Shown here: positions 6,184 to 6,863 of the stretch, piece by piece
How the letters are laid out: every line of letters begins with the position of its first letter
Position numbering within the stretch: the first letter of the stretch is position 1
DNA from: Rhodocyclaceae bacterium
GTDB lineage: Bacteria; Pseudomonadota; Gammaproteobacteria; Burkholderiales; Rhodocyclaceae
DNA: 6,863 nucleotides
Assembly: GCA_030689585.1 (NCBI GenBank)
Contig: JAUYFZ010000018.1
Location: 1 to 6,863 of the forward strand
Direction of reading: 5' to 3'
Made by a program: the position numbers and the translations under genes
Notes under the pieces: generated by a model
Told to the model about the DNA's origin: nothing
The model's input: the letters and a program-made list of their open reading frames with translations, nothing else
Databases searched by the model: none

Positions 6184-6239
6184 CTCTAACGTCTTAGGTT
6201 AAGCAGCCGCGGCGCAAAGCGCCAACTAAATTGTTACAA
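6184..6239 (-). other. Integron attC-like recombination site
   Basis: On the minus strand the site runs from TTGTAAC (R''-like, 6239-6233) to GTTAGAG (R'-like, 6190-6184). The right half, GGCTGCTTAACCTAAGACGT then TAGAG, closely follows the classical attC right half (GGCTTAACTCAAGCGTTAGA). The halves pair imperfectly: five of seven in the outer boxes, then TTAG-TT against TTAG-G-TT with one unpaired G, like the extrahelical base of attC hairpins. The centre is a perfect GGCGC-AAA-GCGCC hairpin (6211-6223). Length, 56 nt, is at the short end for attC. R' ends in G where the consensus has a pyrimidine. Orientation matches the parA-like gene, whose cassette would start at T 6189. Confidence 0.65.
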
Positions 6240-6261
6240 CATGGCCGCATGAAACGTGATT

Positions 6262-6348
6262 TCATGTCGGCATCGTCCCAGCGAAATACCAAACAGGGAC
6301 AACTTCCAAGGATATATTTTCTATAGGACACGGCCTGCCAGTGCTCAG
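6262..6348 (-). pseudogene. Possible 3' end of an upstream cassette gene
   Basis: On the minus strand a frame reads LSTGRPCPIENISLEVVPVWYFAGTMPT and stops (TGA, 6264-6262) 22 nt before the attC-like site, the usual spacing of a cassette gene. Its 5' part would have been removed before or by the neighbouring mobile elements. There is no homology that I recognise, so it may be chance; another minus frame is open through the same stretch. Confidence 0.25.
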
Positions 6349-6523
6349 AGCCTGTGAAAAAATCAAATCCGTAGCGAGAACGTCGACAAACCCGACTGGC
6401 AAGGCGCAAAATGAGAAAAATTCGGGCGCATAGCGAGCTATGTAACCGGATTTTTCTTGTTTTGTAACGCAGCCAGGCGGGATTTGGCGGCGTTCGCAGT
6501 AGGATTTGATTTTTTCACAGGCT
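6349..6523. mobile_element. MITE-like palindromic element with 22-bp terminal repeats and 5-bp CTCAG duplication
   Basis: The ends AGCCTGTG...CAAATCC (6349-6370) and GGATTTG...CACAGGCT (6502-6523) are perfect 22-bp inverted repeats. The inner arms continue as an imperfect palindrome (shared blocks GAACG, CCTGGC, AAGAAAAAT-like and CATAGC) to a centre at CATAGC-GA-GCTATG (6429-6442), which is the midpoint of the 175 bp. CTCAG occurs immediately outside both ends (6344-6348 and 6524-6528), as a target-site duplication would. There is no coding capacity. It is a non-autonomous element presumably moved by a DDE transposase recognising AGCCTGTG ends; the parent family is not identified. Confidence 0.8.
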
Positions 6524-6525
6524 CT

Positions 6526-6837
6526 CAGTTGCTGCCGTTGAACAAGATGCTCTGCGACACGGTGAAGATGGTGGCCTATCGTGCAGAGACTGCCTTGGTT
6601 ACCCTCTTGCGCCGTCATTTGAATAAGGAGGATGAGGCGCGTGCTTTAGTGCGGGCACTCTTTGTGTCCTCCGCCGATCTGGCTCCGGATGCGCAGGGCA
6701 AAACCCTGACCGTCAAAATTCACCGCATGGCCAGCCCGGTTCATGACCGCGCCATCGCAACTCAACTCACCGACCTCAACGAACTCAATTTCTGCCACCC
6801 AGAAACCGGCGACAGATTGATCTACTCCCTCGTGTAG
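6526..6837 (+). pseudogene. Transposase, C-terminal remnant
   Basis: The frame QLLPLNKMLCDTVKMVAYRAETALVTLL, followed by EARALVRALFVSSADLAPD, LTVKIHRMASPVHD and HPETGDRLIYSLV, ends at TAG 6835-6837. It resembles the C-terminal 100 or so residues of a large group of transposases of about 500 residues (the KM-AYRAETAL motif is typical). An ATG at 6457 opens the same frame but lies inside the MITE-like element and is not the native start. If the element is removed, the frame reads RPASAQLLPLNKM across the insertion site, so the insertion may have hit an already degraded transposase gene. The catalytic domain is absent; no function is expected. Confidence 0.6.
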
Positions 6838-6863
6838 TTCTCAGAAAAAAGTGCCAAACAGAA

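Noticed and set aside
6262..6618. 118-residue minus-strand frame through the MITE-like element
   Set aside because: Most of it is the palindromic element and the reverse of the transposase tail; only the last 28 codons could be genuine.

Overview
The window is a GC-rich proteobacterial accessory region with one AT-richer gene. The codon style, the PAS-GAF-HD-GYP and CheB-type proteins and the Rpn-family gene suggest a beta- or gammaproteobacterium. No marker here fixes the taxon more closely. Much of the region is a patchwork of truncated genes and mobile-element remnants around a few intact genes.

Layout, left to right. (1) Positions 1-1700 (+) hold the 3' part of a PAS-PAS-GAF-HD-GYP cyclic-di-GMP phosphodiesterase; its reading frame is open through the left edge. 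(2) Positions 1731-2128 contain a hairpin, a perfect REP-like palindrome and an unrecognised coiled-coil reading frame that is probably a fragment. (3) Positions 2134-2764 (-) are a complete BrnT/BrnA type II toxin-antitoxin operon. Its TTGACA/TAGAAT promoter is overlapped by a 7-7-7 inverted repeat that is a good candidate BrnA operator. (4) Positions 2765-3573 are two broken genes facing each other: the 5' part of a phage protein (DUF6441-like, +) and the 5' part of a CheB-type methylesterase gene (-). They are joined head-on near 3045. The cheB part also has a +1 frameshift in a run of eight G (+ strand). (5) Positions 3789-4775 (+) are an intact Rpn-family PD-(D/E)XK nuclease/transposase-like gene. 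(6) Positions 4863-5014 hold an IS3-like left-end remnant abutting what looks like the first part of an integron attC. (7) Positions 5019-6077 (-) are an AT-richer orphan ParA-like ATPase gene. (8) Positions 6184-6239 are an attC-like site in the same orientation as that gene. (9) Positions 6344-6528 are a 175-bp whole-length-palindromic MITE-like element with 22-bp perfect terminal repeats and a 5-bp CTCAG duplication. (10) Positions 6526-6837 (+) are the 3' end of a transposase gene.

The most interesting reading is that the parA-like gene is the cargo of an integron gene cassette. An attC-like palindrome ending in GTTAGAGA lies upstream. The exactly complementary TCTCTAAC lies 4 nt after the stop codon, as expected for the two ends of one cassette. 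The downstream attC seems to have been cut by the IS remnant. The intact functions are therefore a c-di-GMP phosphodiesterase, a toxin-antitoxin module, an Rpn nuclease and a cassette-borne ATPase without a ParB-like partner. The remaining coding pieces are remnants or of uncertain status.
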